Source: Formosa algae
Lineage (GTDB): Bacteria > Bacteroidota > Bacteroidia > Flavobacteriales > Flavobacteriaceae
Direction of reading: 5' to 3'
NCBI RefSeq assembly: GCF_001439665.1
Contig: NZ_LMAK01000019.1
Span: forward strand, 62,001 to 126,000
DNA length: 64,000 nucleotides
Shown: positions 63,636 through 64,000 of the stretch, piece by piece
How positions within the stretch are numbered: position 1 is the first letter of the stretch
Layout of the letters: every line of letters begins with the position of its first letter
Notes under the pieces: model-generated
The model's input: the letters and a program-made list of their open reading frames with translations, nothing else
Databases searched by the model: none
Told to the model about the DNA's origin: nothing
Translations under genes and position numbers: made by a program

Positions 63636-64000
63636 ATGATGAACAAAATCAAATCTGTATCACGTTACCTTGTTATGTGTAGTGTGCTTTTTGTGAGTGT
63701 GTTATCTTGTAAACAAGAAGCTACTCATGCAGATACTCAAACAAATGAAACTAAAGATGTCGCTGAGGTAGTGGTGTCAGACCCATTACCATCTTGGAAC
63801 GATGGAGACATTAAAAAAGCAATCATGGCTTATGTAGAAGATGTCACGAATAGTTCTAGCGCTAATTTTATTCCTGTTGCAGATCGTATTGCAACGTTCG
63901 ATAATGACGGTACCTTATGGTCGGAACAACCCGTATATTTTCAATTCTATTTTGCCGTATCTCGTGTAAAAGCTATGGCAGCAGATCATCCTGAATGGAA
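63636..64000 (+). CDS. HAD-family phosphatase-like lipoprotein (N-terminal part, cut by window edge)
   Basis: The open frame from ATG 63636 runs to the window edge (121 codons). It has a lipobox region LSCKQEA near residue 27 and then the HAD motif I nucleophile region RIATFDNDGTLWSE (D-x-D-G-T). Secreted HAD hydrolases of this class act as phosphatases or related hydrolases. The remainder lies outside the window, so substrate and length cannot be judged. It has its own promoter and may not belong to the preceding cluster. Confidence 0.75.
   Translation, partial: MMNKIKSVSRYLVMCSVLFVSVLSCKQEATHADTQTNETKDVAEVVVSDPLPSWNDGDIKKAIMAYVEDVTNSSSANFIPVADRIATFDNDGTLWSEQPVYFQFYFAVSRVKAMAADHPEW

Overview
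The window is about 64 kb of AT-rich chromosome from a member of the Bacteroidota, almost certainly a Flavobacteriaceae (probably marine, yellow-pigmented and gliding). The evidence is the type IX secretion/gliding genes gldB-gldC and gldK-L-M-N, exosortase XrtF with its partner, the purH-mreBCD-pbp2-rodA order, secreted-protein families (DUF6515, DUF2092, DUF2490, DUF4876, DUF6850) largely confined to Bacteroidota, and repeated promoters of the flavobacterial form TTG-N19..21-TAnnTTTG instead of E. coli-type -35/-10 boxes. No insertion sequence, prophage or CRISPR array was seen.

Layout. 1-700: end of gldB and gldC. 0.8-3.5 kb: an Omp85-type barrel and a zinc-binding lipoprotein that sits next to the remnants of an ABC ATPase and permease. 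3.5-7.3 kb: secreted and outer-membrane proteins of unknown role. 7.3-16.1 kb: a light-response island with a CarH-like B12/MerR regulator, a fasciclin lipoprotein, the carotenoid operon crtI-crtB-orf-crtZ-lycopene cyclase, and a convergent photolyase-SDR/DUF2867 pair. 16.2-20 kb: small metabolic genes (VOC protein, D-lactate dehydrogenase, M20 peptidase). 20.1-27.3 kb: the rod-shape operon behind purH. 27.4-30.3 kb: a MacB-like permease, a GAF protein and xrtF with its associated gene. 30.4-37.3 kb: groES-groEL, then miaB, a sigma-54 activator, lptE, a TPR protein and secG. 37.4-42 kb: a membrane protein, topA and a degenerate arginase-fold protein. 42.1-46.8 kb: gldKLMN. 46.9-51.2 kb: an FAD oxidoreductase, a DUF983 protein, an ABC-F ATPase and an LRR protein. 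51.5 kb: an initiator-type tRNA-Met. 52-63.5 kb: a long same-strand cluster of ECF sigma factor, FecR anti-sigma, TonB-dependent receptor, DUF4876 lipoprotein, DUF6850 barrel, active plus inactive M16 proteases and a ChaN-like protein. It is followed by a HAD-family gene cut by the window edge.

How the genes work together. The carotenoid operon should convert phytoene to zeaxanthin under a cobalamin-dependent light-sensing repressor, alongside light-driven DNA repair. The gldKLMN products form the T9SS/gliding ring and motor. The most interesting unit is the 52-63.5 kb cluster. Its mix of regulated TonB receptor, surface lipoprotein, extra outer-membrane barrel, two-subunit M16 protease and heme-binding-type protein resembles in logic the proteobacterial Fus system, which imports an iron protein and cleaves it inside the periplasm. 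That reading is inference, not proof.
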